Source: Elgaria multicarinata webbii
Taxonomy: Eukaryota > Chordata > Lepidosauria > Squamata > Anguidae
Direction of reading: 5' to 3'
Assembly (NCBI RefSeq): GCF_023053635.1
Contig: NC_086175.1
Span: 126,560,240 to 126,624,239, forward strand
DNA length: 64,000 nucleotides
The notes under the pieces were generated by a model that saw nothing but the letters and a program-made list of their open reading frames with translations, ran no database searches and had not been told where the DNA came from. The position numbers were made by a program, and so were the translations under genes. Within the stretch, counting starts at the first letter, position 1, and each line of letters opens with the position of its first letter. Below, piece after piece: positions 45,401-48,325 of the stretch.

Positions 45401-45814
45401 TTTTATGCCGCCATTCAGCCAAAAAAGGCTCTCACGGCGTCTTACAAAAGTAACCCTAGTAGATTAATAGAAAACAATTGGACTTAAGTTGGTCATGACT
45501 AACTTAAATACCATGGATGTCAGTGGGTCTACTCTTTAGTAGGACTTGTACTGAATTTTACCCAGAGGCATTGTATTTAAAGGAGATTGTATAGTACTTT
45601 GCAGTTACTGCCATGTAAATGACAGGTAATAGCCTCTGCTAATTTCATTTCTTTAAACCCTTCCTTAGGTAAAAGCTATGGTACTCCAGTAGACTGGATG
45701 GATTCTACATTAGATGAAACCAGTTTATGGGAAAGGATGATCGAGTCTCCAAATACATGGGTAGAAGACATGTTGCCACTCAGGCTGCTGATGACGGCAA
45801 AAATTACGAAATAG
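2032..45814 (+). CDS. SYTL2: SYTL2 (synaptotagmin-like protein 2 / Slp2-a), gene span of the 16 coding exons in the window; 5' end lies outside
   Basis: Slp2-a is a Rab27 effector that tethers secretory vesicles and melanosomes to the plasma membrane: an N-terminal SHD binds Rab27-GTP and C-terminal C2A and C2B bind acidic phospholipids and partners. Sixteen exons can be read by eye, each with AG acceptor and GT donor (one GC donor), and the reading frame stays continuous across all junctions. They total about 2,228 residues before the stop at 45812-45814. Recognition comes from close agreement with mammalian SYTL2 in segments such as [67 protein letters not shown] and the full C2 domains. 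The first exon here corresponds to the end of the SHD region, so about 85 N-terminal residues are upstream of the window. Without the 4.2-kb exon the protein would be about 920 residues, close to the usual mammalian length; with it the protein is about 2.3 kDa-thousand residues long. Orthology is inferred from remembered sequence plus synteny with CCDC89 and CREBZF. Confidence 0.96.
2463..2799. mobile_element. GGCC-TCTACACC-ended MITE (compound copy)
   Basis: Ends are inverted repeats of about 28 bp (GGCCTAGTCTACACCAAGC ... GCTTGGTGTAGATTAGGCC), flanked by TAT on both sides. Inside, the motif GTATATAAAAGGCAGGAG and its reverse complement recur several times, suggesting one copy inserted in or recombined with another. 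Same family as 33047-33853; no coding capacity. Confidence 0.75.
2800..3819. other. SYTL2 intron, little recognised
   Basis: No gene. The only structure I see is a short duplication at about 3680-3775, where CAGCCACAGAGATCACATGC occurs twice and ATCACATGCTGA three times. Confidence 0.4.
3820..3957. repeat. 138-bp near-perfect palindromic MITE
   Basis: The two arms are inverted copies meeting at GCATGC (centre 3888/3889). I find a single mismatch pair between arms when extended outward to CTACAGT/ACTGTAG. The ends carry GGTTCAGACAACACG / CGTGTTGTCTGAACC, the terminal signature of a family seen many times in this window. Confidence 0.88.
4165..4435 (-). mobile_element. L2-like LINE 3' tails (two short pieces)
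   Basis: Two stretches beginning with TTTTATTTATATAG and TTTTTATTTATTCAATTTAT followed by a CCGCTT-type 3'-terminal motif, the minus-strand form of L2-like LINE tails in this window. 5'-truncated; no RT domain left. Confidence 0.5.
4437..4646 (+). mobile_element. CR1 LINE 3' end
   Basis: Sequence ...GGCTATCAATGGCTATGTGC... to ...CAGGGCTCTTCTTATGTTCTTA, the 3'-terminal stretch of a CR1 subfamily. Similar tails at 18750, 23070, 43725 and 58750-59700. It ends about 90 bases before SYTL2 exon b. Confidence 0.75.
4739..4820 (+). CDS. SYTL2: SYTL2 exon b: linker
   Basis: 82 nt after a pyrimidine-rich TTTTACAG acceptor, ending AAG before GTGGGT. One base completes the split Ser codon from the previous exon; the exon ends in phase 0. 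It encodes a Ser/Lys-rich linker ([17 protein letters not shown]) comparable to the mammalian TRKPNVSPEK segment. Confidence 0.87.
4905..5446 (+). mobile_element. ~540-bp MITE, GTTCAGACAACR-ended family (copy C)
   Basis: Begins CAGTTCAGACAACGCATTAG and ends TGTGTTGTCTGAACTGAG. It contains the family's internal block TATCCCATCAGCCATTGCTG plus many short inverted AACTCCACYGTGGAGTT-type motifs. The frames that read across it look non-coding. Confidence 0.72.
5447..5949. other. SYTL2 intron, nothing recognised
   Basis: Ordinary intronic sequence with no clear repeat ends, ORF or structure. Confidence 0.4.
5950..6205 (+). mobile_element. L2-like LINE 3' tail
   Basis: Ends GTGAACTGCCCAGAGAGTTT ... 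GGGGCAGTATACAAATGCAATAAAATAAATAAATAAA, the 3' terminal hallmark of the L2-like family seen also at 40200-40320, 46610-46730 and 55900-56095. Confidence 0.7.
6206..7621. other. SYTL2 intron, no recognised element
   Basis: About 1.4 kb. Short open frames exist on both strands, but none has a recognisable domain or conserved look. Confidence 0.4.
7622..7724 (+). CDS. SYTL2: SYTL2 exon c: QRKNPFN linker exon
   Basis: 103 nt with acceptor TTGTTTCAG and donor GTGAAG. It begins in phase 0 with QRKNPFN, an almost invariant block in SYTL2, and leaves one base over (phase 1). The remainder is an acidic, Ser-rich linker. Confidence 0.9.
8137..8190. repeat. (TAA)n microsatellite
   Basis: About 17 uninterrupted TAA units directly upstream of an R4-like LINE fragment. 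Confidence 0.95.
8191..8670 (+). mobile_element. R4/Dong-like non-LTR retrotransposon 3' fragment
   Basis: A 117-codon frame from about 8193 carries a C-terminal LINE-like tail ([20 protein letters not shown] ... [11 protein letters not shown]-type) typical of site-specific LINE ends. A second copy of the same sequence is at 12660-13500. Both copies begin right after TAA repeats, and R4/Dong elements are known to insert in TAA microsatellites. Assignment to R4 is inference from this and the peptide. Confidence 0.5.
8671..9700. other. SYTL2 intron with one short inverted-repeat element
   Basis: Mostly unassigned. A ~125-bp element at about 9196-9321 has inverted ends (GTGCAGTCCTATGCA ... TGCATAGGATTGTAC) and belongs to a short dispersed family. 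Confidence 0.45.
9703..9760. repeat. (TC)n microsatellite with (TG)n end
   Basis: About 22 TC units, then TGTGTGTGTTG. Confidence 0.95.
9761..10345 (-). mobile_element. Putative solo LTR fossil
   Basis: Read on the minus strand, the stretch starts TGTAACAAGACAGG, has a TATA-like GTGTATATAG, three tandem copies of an ACTGATCACTGCTC-type motif, an AATAAA, and ends near TTCTGGCACA. This is the order of parts in an LTR. I could not confirm a target duplication, so the boundaries and the call are tentative. It ends shortly before SYTL2 exon d. Confidence 0.4.
10491..11357 (+). CDS. SYTL2: SYTL2 exon d: 867-nt linker exon with [17 protein letters not shown]
   Basis: 867 nt, phase 1 to phase 1, acceptor CTTGCAG, donor GTAAGA. 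It encodes about 289 residues of low-complexity linker containing the conserved block [17 protein letters not shown] and the segment [14 protein letters not shown], both clearly comparable to mammalian SYTL2. The exon is symmetric, so skipping it would keep the frame. The open frame that runs past the donor to 11395 and upstream to 10469 is intron. Confidence 0.95.
11358..12379. other. SYTL2 intron, nothing recognised
   Basis: No gene, and no repeat that I can assign. Confidence 0.4.
12380..12543 (+). mobile_element. CR1 LINE 3' end
   Basis: GAGGTTGTGGGCTCTCCCAC ... CCTTCCAACTCTACTATTCTATGATTCTATGA: the classic CR1 3' end with its ATTCTATGA octamer-type tail. Near-identical to 56630-56775. 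Confidence 0.9.
12590..12660 (+). mobile_element. Sauria-type SINE, 3' portion only
   Basis: GGATTATGTACACTGCCTTG ... GGATAAAAGGCGGGATATAAATGTAA matches the 3' half of the SINE at 48098-48325. The tRNA-related head is missing. Confidence 0.7.
12661..13545 (+). mobile_element. R4-like LINE 3' fragment interrupted by an L2-like insertion
   Basis: The piece at 12680-12725 (ACTATGGCAACAGGAAAAGG) and that at 13095-13245 (CATCAGTCACTGGCATCACA ... CAGGAAATTCCTGAAT) are the two halves of the sequence seen intact at 8400-8580. Between them, at about 12726-13090, is a minus-strand L2-like LINE tail. The 3' end runs into (AACAAT)n/(TAA)n at 13475-13545, so this copy is also bounded by TAA-type repeats. 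A stretch at 13265-13440 with CGAAACATCGAGC is not part of the 8191 copy and is unassigned. Confidence 0.5.
13546..14267. other. SYTL2 intron with CR1 scrap
   Basis: A minus-strand CR1 3' end at 13886-13965 (AGAATCATAGAATAGCAGAG ... GCTCAATGCAGGAA). Otherwise nothing recognised up to the giant exon. Confidence 0.6.
14268..18434 (+). CDS. SYTL2: SYTL2 giant exon e: 1,389-residue insert with about eight 30-residue repeats
   Basis: 4,167 nt, acceptor TTTTTGCAG, donor GTGAGC at 18435, phase 1 to phase 1. It encodes about 1,389 residues rich in Lys, Glu and Ser, predicted to be disordered. The last third holds repeated units of the form ETV-x-KT-x2-P-x7-F-x3-L-x-KLL-x-E, at about 16028, 16277, 16409 (degenerate), 16781, 17159, 17357, 17567 and 17750. 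It ends in an acidic run ([17 protein letters not shown], near 18330-18380) and [11 protein letters not shown]. The open frame reads four more codons beyond the donor to a TGA at 18446-18448, so retaining the intron would give a protein without C2 domains. Being symmetric, the exon is a natural cassette; without it the protein has the length of the common mammalian isoform. The role of the insert is not known to me. Confidence 0.93.
16028..17836 (+). repeat. Degenerate 30-residue coding repeats in the SYTL2 giant exon
   Basis: Units of about 90 nt start near 16028, 16277, 16409 (partial), 16781, 17159, 17357, 17567 and 17750, spaced 130-380 nt apart. The consensus carries ETV, KT, P, F, L and KLL-x-E at fixed spacings. 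The linkers between them share no similarity I can see. Confidence 0.85.
18435..18749. other. SYTL2 intron, no recognised element
   Basis: Contains short (GT)n and poly-C runs only. Confidence 0.4.
18750..19036 (+). mobile_element. CR1 LINE 3' end
   Basis: GGACAGCTTTAAAAGGGGAT ... CAGGGCTCTTATTATGTTCTTA, a second CR1 subfamily tail comparable to 4437-4646. Confidence 0.8.
19061..19150. repeat. 24-bp tandem repeat forming an inverted repeat
   Basis: TTCCTAAATTCCTAAAGCAT recurs three times, and the first copy is preceded by its inverse (GATGCTTTAGGAATTTTTCC), so the start can fold as a hairpin. Confidence 0.85.
19178..19307. mobile_element. Palindromic CAG-ended hAT-type MITE with 8-bp duplication
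   Basis: 130 bp with two arms that are inverted copies (CAGCCTTCCTCAACCTGGGG ... CCCCAGGTTGAGGAAGGCTG), centre CAGCTG. Flanks TATTAAGG and TATTAGGG match at 7 of 8 bases, the 8-bp target size of hAT transposons. Worn relatives are at about 39500-39600, 47335-47400 and 52135-52255. Confidence 0.85.
19469..19602 (-). mobile_element. CR1 LINE 3' end
   Basis: TAGAATCATAGAATCATAGA ... AAGCATCCCTGACAGATGCT, reverse complement of the CR1 tail found at 56640-56775. Confidence 0.88.
19603..20496. other. SYTL2 intron, nothing recognised
   Basis: A short (GA)n at 19630-19650. No assigned repeat or gene before exon f. Confidence 0.4.
20497..20598 (+). CDS. SYTL2: SYTL2 exon f: [13 protein letters not shown] exon
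   Basis: 102 nt, phase 1 to phase 1, acceptor GAAACAG, donor GTGAGC. It encodes [16 protein letters not shown] followed by the highly conserved [13 protein letters not shown]. This is an alternatively used exon position in mammalian Slp2-a, and its symmetry allows skipping without frame loss. Confidence 0.93.
21079..21572. mobile_element. ~494-bp MITE with GGCC-TTTCTACACC ends
   Basis: Inverted ends GGCCGTTTCTACACCA and TGGTGTAGAAAGGGCC (15 of 16 paired). Internal sub-palindromes include GAGTCCCTGTGCG/CGCACAGGGACTC. The ends resemble those of the 2463 and 33047 elements (GGCC...TCTACACC), so they may belong to one superfamily. No coding capacity. Confidence 0.7.
21573..22265. other. SYTL2 intron, nothing recognised
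   Basis: No ORF with a recognisable domain and no identified repeat. Confidence 0.4.
22266..22319 (+). CDS. SYTL2: SYTL2 exon g: 54-nt linker micro-cassette
   Basis: 54 nt (18 codons), phase 1 to phase 1, acceptor TTGCACAG, donor GTAACT. It encodes [18 protein letters not shown], aligning with the mammalian NQAKVDNQPEELVRSAED segment. Its small, symmetric size makes it skippable. It is too short to be found by ORF length alone. Confidence 0.88.
22986..23440 (+). mobile_element. L2-like tail followed by CR1 3' end
   Basis: GGAGCAGTATACAGTTGTTG plus AAATA repeats at 22998-23038 is an L2-like tail. From about 23070, CATCCCATCAAGCTGATTGG ... GACACTTCTTATGTTCTTA is the same CR1 subfamily as 43980-44360. 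Confidence 0.75.
23441..25118. other. SYTL2 intron, nothing recognised
   Basis: About 1.7 kb without a gene. Short frames around 23836-24441 look non-coding and have no recognised domain. Confidence 0.4.
25119..25305. mobile_element. MITE of the GTTCGGACAACA-ended family, degraded
   Basis: CGGATTCGGACAACATGACA at the start. A second hairpin at 25232-25305 has arms GTTTGGACGACACAACAACC and GGGTTGTTGTGTCATACAAAC. Confidence 0.6.
25659..25744 (+). CDS. SYTL2: SYTL2 exon h: [12 protein letters not shown] exon, followed by a GC donor
   Basis: 86 nt, acceptor TTTCCACAG. It enters in phase 1 and ends in phase 0 after ...SVPAFLPDE. The donor reads GAG|GCAAGT, the canonical form of a GC-AG intron (strong +3 to +6 match), and no GT at or near the boundary keeps the conserved PDE/SDDRE junction. 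The neighbouring peptide [17 protein letters not shown] is strongly conserved in Slp2-a. Confidence 0.93.
25745..25750 (+). promoter_or_regulatory. GC-type 5' splice site (GCAAGT)
   Basis: The exon ends GAG and the intron begins GCAAGT. All other U1-pairing positions are consensus, as expected for a functional GC donor. The next exon (34464) joins it in phase 0. Confidence 0.85.
26493..26804. mobile_element. ~310-bp MITE of the GTTCAGACAA-ended family
   Basis: Starts TCTGTGTTCAGACAATTACA and ends TGTGGTTGTCCGAACCCAGT. It also carries AGAAGCCACGATGGCTTCTT near its right end, a palindrome shared with copies at 32415, 35375 and 35680. Confidence 0.65.
26805..27645. other. SYTL2 intron, nothing recognised
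   Basis: AT-rich intron sequence without assigned elements. Confidence 0.4.
27839..28414 (+). repeat. 203-bp tandem repeat, three units, inside the hAT element
   Basis: CATAGGATTGCATTG occurs at 27839, 28042 and 28245, a constant 203-base period. The units share GCACAGAGAGTCGTGGATGG and TGCGTGCTGTGGTTCACGTG. The third is cut off near 28414 by a T-rich stretch. Confidence 0.92.
29562..30353 (+). CDS. BED-zinc-finger ORF of the hAT element
   Basis: 263 codons from the first ATG to TGA. Residues about 165-215 read as a BED finger: aromatic Trp/Phe positions ([18 protein letters not shown]), then C-x2-C (CRHC) and a distal H-x4-H (HLHRQH). The C-terminal [13 protein letters not shown] resembles the linker that follows the finger in hAT transposases, but the frame stops there. 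The N-terminal half is Ser/Ala/Glu-rich and unrecognised. It lies inside the transposon ends, so it belongs to the element, not the host. It could be an orphan DNA-binding product or the first exon of a spliced transposase. Confidence 0.75.
   Translation: MKRGSRRAESSKAQSASSKQASSPPVKLKRATPWLTAPKQKQDKQQAEPLSSATCARRSLFEGGNGKSARLQEARGSSAIRGGGVSPTPSFSFQPTSPLMDLDEVLSTVEGGEEEEAVGLQDVGAEEEQQQAEALSPVSSHTPVFVATPESSGGQLVVSPRKRKTSIVWDHFELGADPRFAVCRHCKLSLSRGSSTGHYGTSSMKLHLHRQHQAILLGKEAGKATGSRGKPKAAAGTATLSSPSPIPTRVRQATLQDMGWGKY
31121..32110 (+). repeat. ~155-bp tandem repeat, seven units, with higher-order pairing
   Basis: GGGGATGATGGGATT recurs at 31121, 31279, 31434, 31581, 31736, 31903 and 32058 (spacings 158, 155, 147, 155, 167, 155). 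Units alternate between TTGCTTGCAACTTGGCGTGC and TTGCCTTGAAACTTGGCGT, so a pair of about 302-320 bp is the higher-order unit. Confidence 0.92.
32345..32465. mobile_element. Fragment of the GTTCAGAC-type MITE family
   Basis: AGAAGCCATGATGGCTTATTTTACC ... GATCGTCTGAATCC matches the right end of related copies at 26750-26804 and 35680-35715. The left part would lie beyond the hAT insertion site. Confidence 0.45.
32494..32803 (-). mobile_element. tRNA-derived SINE
   Basis: On the minus strand it starts GAGCCTCGTGTGGCGCAGAG (A-box) and has GAGTTCGATCCC (B-box) about 50 bases on. Then follows a conserved body (GGTTGACTCAGCCTTCCATC, GGCAACGGCAAACCACCCCA) and a (CCTTT)n tail at 32494-32515. Full length; a different family from the SINE at 48098. 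Confidence 0.85.
33047..33853. mobile_element. GGCC-TCTACACC MITE containing a nested L2-like LINE
   Basis: Left end GGGCTCATCTATACCAAGCA and right end TGCTTGGTGTAGATTAGGCC are the inverted ends of the family at 2463-2799. A second left end (CACATCTACACCAAGCAGGA) at 33206 shows a compound copy. The L2-like LINE at 33338-33812 lies inside it, so it inserted later. Confidence 0.7.
33338..33812 (-). mobile_element. L2-clade LINE 3' end with residual RT C-terminus
   Basis: (TTA)n(TTTA)n at the left is the tail. On the minus strand a 75-codon frame reads [21 protein letters not shown] / [20 protein letters not shown], the C-terminal region of L2-clade reverse transcriptases. A shorter copy of the same family is at 42017-42308. 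Confidence 0.8.
34034..34067. repeat. (AAAT)n microsatellite
   Basis: About eight AAAT units, possibly a LINE or SINE tail. Confidence 0.85.
34464..34583 (+). CDS. SYTL2: SYTL2 exon i: [10 protein letters not shown] linker exon
   Basis: 120 nt, exactly 40 codons, phase 0 to phase 0; acceptor TCTTATAG and donor GTATGT. It encodes [16 protein letters not shown] and [21 protein letters not shown], nearly identical to the mammalian segment before C2A. It is the acceptor partner of the GC donor at 25745, across an 8.7-kb intron that contains the large hAT element. Confidence 0.95.
34920..35745. mobile_element. Cluster of GTCTGAACC-ended MITEs with an L2-like tail inside
   Basis: Repeated half-elements: GCTGTTCACACATCACGTTA at 34940, GTGTGTTGTCTGAACCCAGG at 35045, TGGGTTCAGACAACACGATA at 35192, GTTGTGTGAACCCAGT at 35327, GCTGGGTTCAGACGTTACAC at 35565, GATCATGTGAACCCAGTTAG at 35702. 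An L2-like tail (GTAAACCGCCCAGAAAGCTT ... TATAAATGTAATAAA) sits at about 35236-35288. The mixture suggests several insertions into each other. Confidence 0.65.
35746..36619. other. SYTL2 intron, nothing recognised
   Basis: No element assigned. A weak inverted pair of GTGGTTTAGTGTAATG-type motifs at 35730-35800 may be further MITE debris. Confidence 0.4.
36620..36789 (+). CDS. SYTL2: SYTL2 exon j: start of C2A
   Basis: 170 nt, acceptor CATCTACAG, donor GTAAGT, phase 0 to phase 2. It encodes [20 protein letters not shown] and the first C2A strands through [15 protein letters not shown]. The first calcium-loop position carries Glu-Val rather than the usual Asp pair, in line with the calcium-independent lipid binding known for Slp2-a C2A. 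Confidence 0.96.
36838..36890 (-). mobile_element. CR1 3' tip
   Basis: AGAATCATAGAATAATACAG TTGGAAGG, the minus-strand CR1 tail, about 50 bases. Confidence 0.75.
37239..37341 (+). CDS. SYTL2: SYTL2 exon k: C2A polybasic strand
   Basis: 103 nt after a run of T and TTTTTTAG, donor GTAACT, phase 2 to phase 0. It encodes [19 protein letters not shown] and the basic run [15 protein letters not shown]. The lysine-rich beta-4 surface is the region that binds phosphatidylserine and phosphoinositides in this family. Confidence 0.95.
37560..37720 (-). mobile_element. CR1 LINE 3' end
   Basis: AAGAACATGAGAAGAGCCAT ... CCACCCATGTTCCACAGCAA, the reverse of the CR1 tail seen at 44200-44362. Confidence 0.85.
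38010..38290. mobile_element. Hairpin MITE remnant
   Basis: Arms GGTTAGACAACCCTCAAATAAC and GTTTGAGGGTTGTCTAACC around 38070-38135, outer ends GCGAAACCAGGCGGCAG / CTGCCACCTCGGTTCGC. A related ACAACCCTCAAATAACCCATGCC piece is at 47290-47315. Confidence 0.65.
38316..38486 (+). CDS. SYTL2: SYTL2 exon l: end of C2A
   Basis: 171 nt, 57 codons, phase 0, acceptor TTATTTGCAG, donor GTGAGT. It encodes [20 protein letters not shown] and [21 protein letters not shown], the last strands of C2A, matching mammalian SYTL2 closely. A ~500-bp MITE begins about 15 bases after the donor region. Confidence 0.96.
38499..39000 (+). mobile_element. ~500-bp MITE, GTTGTCTGAACC-ended family (copy B)
   Basis: Starts GCATTCAACACAATAGTCCA and ends ATCATGTTGTCTGAACCCAG. 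Internal blocks (ATGATAATAATCAACCGTGG, CTATCCCATCAGCTATTGCT) are shared with the inverted copy at 577-1062 and the copy at 4905-5446. It begins within 20 bases of the donor of a SYTL2 C2A exon. Confidence 0.75.
39600..40320 (+). mobile_element. L2-clade LINE 3' end with RT C-terminus still open
   Basis: A 180-codon frame from 39625 encodes [59 protein letters not shown] and [14 protein letters not shown], the standard C-terminal signature of L2-clade reverse transcriptases. The 3' UTR ends GGGGAGCGGTATATAAATAT plus (AAATA)n. The RT fingers and endonuclease are missing (5' truncation). The open frame suggests a fairly young copy. A worn CAG-ended hAT MITE lies just before it. Confidence 0.9.
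40330..40560. mobile_element. MITE of the GTGAACC-ended family
   Basis: Contains AACACAGCGTGGTTTGTTAACC, its partial inverse GGGTGGTTAATAAGCCACCAT, and ends CATGTGAACCTGGCCAG. Degraded. Confidence 0.5.
40884..40962 (+). CDS. SYTL2: SYTL2 exon m: C2A-C2B linker and first C2B strand
   Basis: 79 nt, acceptor ATGGTCAG, donor GTAAGT, phase 0 to phase 1. It encodes [20 protein letters not shown], aligned with mammalian [20 protein letters not shown]. The acceptor is weaker than the others (G-rich before the AG), but the peptide match fixes the boundary. Confidence 0.92.
40963..42016. other. SYTL2 intron, nothing recognised
   Basis: No gene. Several AACCATGGTTT-type short palindromes suggest worn MITE sequence between 41160 and 41350. 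Confidence 0.35.
42017..42308 (-). mobile_element. L2-clade LINE 3' tail
   Basis: About 97% the same by eye as the tail portion of 33338-33812 (GCACCATCAATGTACATGGT, GTAAATAGCAAGACCCTGCC), truncated before the RT remnant. Confidence 0.85.
42614..42713 (+). CDS. SYTL2: SYTL2 exon n: C2B beta-2/3
   Basis: 100 nt, acceptor GTTTCAAAG, donor GTAAGA, phase 1 to phase 2. It encodes [20 protein letters not shown] and [11 protein letters not shown], the C2B strands with the WVKEC motif shared with mammalian SYTL2. Confidence 0.95.
42714..43724. other. SYTL2 intron, nothing recognised
   Basis: A more GC-rich stretch around 42950-43300 has short frames on both strands, but no recognised protein. Confidence 0.35.
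43725..44362 (+). mobile_element. CR1 LINE 3' end, ~640 bp
   Basis: ACTTCGAATACTGTGTACAG TTCTGG ... GATGGTTTAGCTTGG ... ATGACTCTTCTTATGTTCTA. The YCVQFW region of the CR1 RT C-terminus is at the left edge. Confidence 0.88.
44720..44925 (+). CDS. SYTL2: SYTL2 exon o: C2B core
   Basis: 206 nt, acceptor TGTCTGAAG, donor GTACTT, phase 2 to phase 1. It encodes [39 protein letters not shown] and [20 protein letters not shown], the most conserved part of C2B. Confidence 0.97.
45374..45455 (-). mobile_element. L2-like tail
   Basis: (TTTA)n then TGGATTTTTATGCCGCCATT CAGCC, minus-strand form of the short LINE tail also seen at 12726-12800. Confidence 0.6.
45669..45814 (+). CDS. SYTL2: SYTL2 terminal coding exon: end of C2B and stop
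   Basis: Acceptor CTTCCTTAG, then [20 protein letters not shown] and [20 protein letters not shown], ending MTAKITK before TAG at 45812-45814. This matches the mammalian C-terminus (LLIAKISK) residue for residue in length. Confidence 0.97.
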
Positions 45815-46509
45815 GATGATTCTCCGTGGTTGCTTTCAGTTTTGTATGGCTTGCTAAGCAAAGACCCAGACATGAACTAAGGGGGCAACATTCATGTGTA
45901 AATTGAGCAGAGACATCTGTGTCTGCAACACAATTTCCTGCTGTTTTGCTAAACGCTACCTTGATAATGCATATTTGACATCTGCCTGTCCACAGGTACT
46001 GTGTTTAAATTAAATTCTTTAAGCTTTATTAAAGATTAATTAAAATATAAAATGTATTTAAAAAGTTATGTACAGTTGTGTGGCCACCTTCAATAATGGA
46101 TGAGAAAAGTTAATGATTTCACTAAGTAAGCTAAATGTCAACATGCTTTGCTCTGCCATTGCTCCTCAATTCCCAAAGTCAACGTTGAATCCACCTGGCA
46201 ATGCGGCATTATTTTGTAGTTGTGACTGTGCATACCTAAAGCTGTATCTAATTCATATGCATCCCACCATCTTTTAAAAAACCTTAAATGCTCAAATTGG
46301 GGAAATCCATCGTGTGAAAATTTCTCCACCATTGCTCCACTTCATTGGACTGCTGCTTGTGATGGGTAGGGGAAACTCACAGCATATCACCACTCGTTGG
46401 CCTGGTTCACATGCTCAAAACAAGCCACAGTGGCTTATTTAATTCGGTGGCTATTAGCCTAATTTACCCACCTGGTCACAGCTTGTTGTGTCATCTGAAC
46501 CTGGGTGGC
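45815..46509. other. SYTL2 3' UTR and flank
   Basis: The 3' UTR probably runs to about 46060. At 46402-46505, CCTGGTTCACATGCTCAAAA ... TTGTGTCATCTGAACCTGGG is a worn MITE of the GTCTGAACC family. Confidence 0.5.
46028..46044 (+). terminator. Probable SYTL2 polyadenylation signals (two ATTAAA)
   Basis: Two overlapping-range ATTAAA hexamers at 46028-46033 and 46039-46044, about 215 bases after the stop codon, in an AT-rich stretch. A short 3' UTR is inferred; longer UTRs cannot be excluded. Confidence 0.45.
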
Positions 46510-47264
46510 TGTCATGACTAGGCCTGTTCCCCTTAGGCTGGGGGAAGGAGCTTCAGGTGATCAATCAGAATCAGATTCTGAAGCAGAAGAGACCGCGCCA
46601 GAAACATACCAGCCTATATGGTTTTATACTGTTGTTTTATACTTTGAATGGTTTTAATTTTTGTGAACCGCCCAGAGAGCTCTGGCTATTGGGCGGTATA
46701 GAAATGCAATAAATAAATAAATAAAAATATGGGGAGTGGGGGAAATGACTCTCACGGGCTCTTCACCAGCTGGGAATGAACTTTCGCCAGACCTTTTCTC
46801 TGAAAACGTTAACAACACACGGTCTGTGGGAAATCAGTATTCTTCCAAGAGGGAAGGCACTTCAAGGCTAGCTGATCAGAGATTATCCTGCAGACTAAAA
46901 TGGGAAGAGCTAAAGGAAGGCGGGAGAAGGTCAGCCCAGCTAGTCTCTCACCAATGGCTTCTTCAGAACCACTCTCCCTGAAATCAAAACATTATTTATT
47001 TATTTATTTATTTATTTATTACATTTTTATACCGCCCAATAGCCGAAGCTCTCTGGGAAAACATTCTGGGAAAAGGGCTTTCCGTTCTTCTTGAAAAGAC
47101 AATTGTCTTGCTTAGTTTGCATAGTTTTACCAAGAGGAAAGTTCCTAGAGGTTAGACTCTCTTCAGGTGGGAAGAGATGTTTATTGCCTGAATAAAGCTT
47201 TGTGGATTACATGGCAGACTCCCTTTATTATCTTCCAAGGCAGGACGTTTTAGGAAACACGTCA
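46510..47264 (+). mobile_element. Solo LTR fossil with nested LINE tails
   Basis: TGTCATGACTAGG ... AACACGTCA, flanked by a perfect 5-bp duplication GTGGC (46505-46509 and 47265-47269). An AATAAA with a GATTACATGG-type R/U5 context lies at about 47190. Two L2-like tails are inserted, at about 46610-46730 (+) and 46992-47060 (-), so it is older than they are. No internal region remains. The 5-bp duplication matches that of the two other solo LTRs, but the sequence is a different family. Confidence 0.7.
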
Positions 47265-47269
47265 GTGGC

Positions 47270-48097
47270 ATAGCTTGTGTGAGGGGAAACAACCCTCAAA
47301 TAACCCATGCCCTCTGGTTGTTTCCCTCTCAGACAGGCCATGCTGGACTAGGAATTACAGTCCAACTCATCTGGGTGCGAGGTTGAGGAAGGCTGCCCTA
47401 GACATTGTGGGGGAGTAGAGGTTGTGGTAGCATGGGCCTTCCCCCACCCCCACACAGAGCGGTCCTTTTTCAATTCCATGAACCGCCTTGAAACCGCCGA
47501 TTCCACACACACCCTTCCAAAAGTAAGACAACATTCACTTGGTTCAGGCATGGCTCATTTATCTTTATCTTTTTAAACTAAATGTGCTTTTTTATTATTA
47601 TTGGTAAAACTAAAACCAGACTTAAGAAAAAAAAGAATCCATCCTCATTACTTCCAAAATGTGCTGCTGCTGGCTATTTGGGGTGTGTCAGATTTTGTTC
47701 TATGTGCTCTACTGCCACCAATTGGATAAAGCAGGAAATGATGCCTAAAACCAGAGAGAACTTTGATGCCAAGAGCTGTATGTAATCAAATGCTGAAGAT
47801 ATAAAGCTTTCTTTGAATAACGTTTTTGAACTCGAGACTCTGTTAAAACTACATGTGTATTTCGATGAGTAAATGTTAAATTTCAAAATGGATAAGCAGC
47901 ATGCTGCATTTACTTTCCCGGTGCTTTCTTATTTTAAACGTTTTTGAAGGGCTTTCCTTTGTATCACCTATCTGATCCAGAGCCAATGCTAAAGTATCCA
48001 AATTACTGCAAGCAAAATTAAGAGCCTGTTTTTAAAGAGGGGAGGGGAGAAAAGTTAAGCTTACCTTTATTAGAAAGAAGCAATCCCTACACTGCAG
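47270..48097. other. Intergenic, MITE scraps only
   Basis: An ACAACCCTCAAATAACCCAT MITE scrap (47288-47335) is followed by a CAG-ended hAT MITE scrap (to 47400). The rest is unassigned. Confidence 0.45.
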
Positions 48098-48325
48098 GGA
48101 GTGAGTGTGGCGTAGCAGCTAAAATATTAGACTGGGAGTTGGGAGATCTGGGTTCTAGTCTCCACACGGCCATGGAAACCCACTGGGTGACCTTGGGCAA
48201 GTCACAGACTCTCAGCCCAACCTACCTCACAGGGTGGTTGTAGTGAGGAAAAAATGGAGGATTATGTATCCCGCCTTGGGTTCCTTGGAGGAAAAACAGG
48301 CGGGATATAAATGCAATAATAATAA
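48098..48325 (+). mobile_element. Sauria-type tRNA SINE, full length
   Basis: A-box-like GTGGCGTAGCAGCTAAAATA, B-box GGTTCTAGTC, then the conserved body (GTGACCTTGGGCAAGTCACA, CAACCTACCTCACAGGGTGG) and 3' tail TTCCTTGGAGG ... GGCGGGATATAAATGCAATAATAATAA. This SINE family is specific to squamates and is mobilised by BovB, whose 3' end lies 730 bases downstream. It is not a tRNA gene. Confidence 0.92.

Noticed and set aside
48098-48180. tRNA gene (A-box and B-box visible); likewise 32720-32803 on the minus strand
   Set aside because: Both are heads of SINEs with non-tRNA bodies and tails; they do not fold into complete tRNAs with an anticodon arm.
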